The notes below the pieces were generated by a model. It saw only the letters and a list, made by a program, of their open reading frames with translations, searched no databases and was not told the origin of the DNA. The position numbers were made by a program, and so were the translations under genes. From CAYLYP01 sp964387795 (GTDB lineage Bacteria; Bacteroidota; Bacteroidia; Bacteroidales; UBA7960): 15,413 nucleotides of DNA. The stretch is taken from positions 1 to 15,413 of the forward strand of contig CAYLYP010000076.1 in NCBI GenBank assembly GCA_964387795.1, given 5' to 3'. This document shows, one piece after another, positions 14,296 through 15,413 of this stretch (position 1 is its first letter; the number at the start of each line of letters is the position of its first letter).

Positions 14296-14919
14296 TTATT
14301 CAACGCTAAAGTCTTTCAATGCTTTGCTTTCTTCTTTATAATGGATCCATACCTGTTCAAATCCCATCTGCTTAAGCCAAACCTGAAAAAACAGGCTTGT
14401 GTTTTCTTTGGCTGTTTCTAAAATCCCCATCTGTGGTATTTGACCCCTGATTTCTTTTTCGGCTTCCCGTAGCAGGGTATTTACCTCTTCCGAACTAAAT
14501 TTGTCCCTCAATCCGCTCACCCTGACATATTCTGTTTTTAAGCCATCCGGCGGCATGTTAAATGTCAATATCTCCGGATCGGGCAACTGTATCTCTATGC
14601 TTTTGCCCTGAATCCTGACATCCTCTTCATTTAGCTTTTTTAAATCAACACCTGCTTTTATTGTTGCATGGGCTGAAAGGATGATCTTTCGCTCCCCCCA
14701 CTTATACCAATCAGCTTCATGCGATGCTTTTATAATTTTATTAACTTCATACTCAACCGTTGCCATTTGCCCCATTTCCTTAATCTGTAATGCCAGATCA
14801 CTTTCTTTTGGATACTTGTTTATGTTGCACCCTCCCAAAAACAATAAAAATGTTATGAAAGGGACAATAAACAATATCCGGACTATGGGGTTACCAATTT
14901 GAAGTATAATGTTATTCAT
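14296..14919 (-). CDS. DUF4230 lipoprotein
   Basis: A 207-residue protein with a long signal segment ending in lipobox LGGC (Cys at residue 31), so a predicted lipoprotein, followed by a DUF4230 domain. Its core parallels the downstream paralogue: SAHATIKAGVDLKKL against KARVISGFDLSQS, KSIEIQLPDPEIL against KQIRFELPPPQII, and a C-terminal FFQVWLKQMGFEQVWIHY against LTNFFLLLGYEEIVITV. It lacks the transmembrane anchor and the first domain segment of the paralogue. It is transcribed first, with 151 nt to the next gene, so they may share an operon or have separate promoters. Biochemical role unknown. Confidence 0.83.
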   Translation of the reverse strand: MNNIILQIGNPIVRILFIVPFITFLLFLGGCNINKYPKESDLALQIKEMGQMATVEYEVNKIIKASHEADWYKWGERKIILSAHATIKAGVDLKKLNEEDVRIQGKSIEIQLPDPEILTFNMPPDGLKTEYVRVSGLRDKFSSEEVNTLLREAEKEIRGQIPQMGILETAKENTSLFFQVWLKQMGFEQVWIHYKEESKALKDFSVE

Positions 14920-14968
14920 CCGTAAATAATTTTATGGTTAAGGTTGGATGGAGCTCTATGTTTGCTAA
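14920..14968 (-). repeat. Leader copy B of duplicated DUF4230 upstream region
   Basis: Counterpart of copy A at 14145-14194, directly upstream of the DUF4230 lipoprotein start. The conserved stretch next to the start codon (ATTATTTAC on the coding strand, two bases before the ATG) may serve translation, because no Shine-Dalgarno sequence is present. Confidence 0.6.
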
Positions 14969-15046
14969 GCTTGCCGAAGCCACCATAGAACCTGAAAGCA
15001 TGTTCGTTTTATTTGACATTGATTTCATGAAACCATTGATCCCTAA

Positions 15047-15054
15047 CAAATTTA
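15047..15054 (-). promoter_or_regulatory. Candidate -7 box for the DUF4230 genes
   Basis: TAAATTTG on the minus strand fits TAnnTTTG. The predicted start near 15041 falls beside the CATTGAT/TTTCATGAAA cluster and gives a leader of about 120 nt. No TTG at the proper -33 distance was seen. Confidence 0.35.
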
Positions 15055-15296
15055 ATCTAAGTTTAGTTGATTTAATATCATTTTATTAAGTTTTTTCTAT
15101 TCACATTTTTTCTGCTCCCTTTTACCTGAACCTATGACGGGATGCAGGTTTAGCCAGGAAACGTTATGGCAATACTTAATTGTTAATTTGCAGCCATTAT
15201 GGATCAGATGCATTTTTACAAAAATCCAATACGAAAAACAAGGATTATCTAATTTGACATCATATCTGATTTGGTTCCCGGATATACCATGTTAAG

Positions 15297-15391
15297 GGTT
15301 GAGTCGGGGTTGAGTCGGGGTTGAGTCGGGTTTGAGTCGGGTTCAACCCGGCTCAAACCCGCCTCAAACCCGCTTTAACTCCGCTTTAAGT
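15297..15391 (+). repeat. Inverting 11-bp tandem array (hairpin / G-quadruplex former)
   Basis: Four forward 11-mers (GGTTGAGTCGG three times from 15297, then GTTTGAGTCGG 15330-15340) meet a short centre at 15341-15347 and are followed by four 11-mers in inverted orientation (CCGGCTCAAAC 15348-15358, CCGCCTCAAAC 15359-15369, CCGCTTTAACT 15370-15380, CCGCTTTAAGT 15381-15391). The inner 12-bp stem (15330-15341 with 15347-15358) pairs fully with one G-T. Outer units pair less well in DNA but mostly by G-U in plus-strand RNA. The forward half also has GGG/GGGG runs with 7-nt loops. It is far more GC-rich than its surroundings. The period is not a multiple of three, so it is not a coding repeat. 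Confidence 0.85.
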
Positions 15392-15413
15392 ATGGCCATG
15401 ACAATAAGAGGGA

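Larger units (their letters stand above)
14920..15413. other. 494-bp right-end region without a confident gene
   Basis: Contents: leader copy B; direct repeats CATTGAT (15017-15023 and 15034-15040) flanking the palindrome TTTCATGAAA (15023-15032); CAAATTTA (15047-15054), which is TAAATTTG on the minus strand, a good -7 box for the DUF4230 lipoprotein gene though without a -33 partner; and the 11-bp-period array at 15297-15391. ATG 15392 (ATGGCCATG) just after the array opens a frame running off the window, only seven codons, too short to judge. Confidence 0.55.

Noticed and set aside
15297..15391. CRISPR array
   Set aside because: Units are 11 bp and contiguous with no spacers, and the second half is inverted.
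15297..15391. Intrinsic terminator
   Set aside because: No T-run follows the right arm on the plus strand and none follows the left arm on the minus strand.
15392..15413. Start of a gene after the repeat array (ATGGCCATG)
   Set aside because: Only seven codons before the window ends; nothing to judge.

Overview
The window looks like chromosomal DNA of a Bacteroidota species, probably a Bacteroidales or Marinilabiliales relative. The rank below phylum is a guess. The evidence is: AT-rich sequence; promoters of the Bacteroidota type (TTTG or TTG about 20 nt before TAnnTTTG) and no clear Shine-Dalgarno sequences; a TonB-dependent receptor with an N-terminal carboxypeptidase-regulatory-like domain; a HYC_CC_PP-like protein; DUF4230 proteins; and lipoproteins and TlpA-type thiol proteins. 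All main genes are intact. There are no rRNA or tRNA genes, no transposase and no CRISPR array.

Layout. (1) 1-441 is a leader region with two doubtful small ORFs, followed by purA (442-1758, AMP synthesis). (2) 1794-5098 is a compact metal-related operon. It has a clear promoter with a perfect 10-bp inverted repeat in its spacer, then a cysteine-rich envelope protein, a periplasmic heavy-metal-associated (HMA) protein and a TonB-dependent receptor whose start overlaps the HMA stop, and it closes with a strong terminator. (3) 5329-7397 holds a SAM-dependent methyltransferase and a secreted two-domain thioredoxin-fold protein. (4) 7727-10032 holds a small GldH-like lipoprotein and uvrC (nucleotide excision repair). 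A convergent membrane-anchored protein of unknown function (11276-10077, minus strand) follows, and its terminator is built into the 3' end of uvrC. (5) 11566-13495 is a PhoB/PhoR-type two-component pair with an elaborate leader: promoter, hairpin plus T-tract, and a 10-bp-period TTAACA direct repeat just before the response regulator. (6) 14919-13455, minus strand, holds two DUF4230 paralogues, one a predicted lipoprotein and one membrane-anchored. Their ~50-bp upstream leaders are alike, which suggests a tandem duplication. The last one overlaps the histidine kinase gene tail to tail by 41 bp. (7) 14920-15413 has no gene. It ends in a striking GC-rich 11-bp-period array (15297-15391) that inverts at its centre and could form either a long hairpin or a G-quadruplex.

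The clearest functional unit is the metal operon. Three exported proteins each carry cysteine motifs (8 Cys in the first, CxxC plus CC in the HMA protein, CC at the start of the receptor plug), which suggests handling of a thiophilic metal such as copper across the envelope. The metal and the direction of transport are inferred. The best candidate for an undescribed element is the inverting 11-bp array at the right end.
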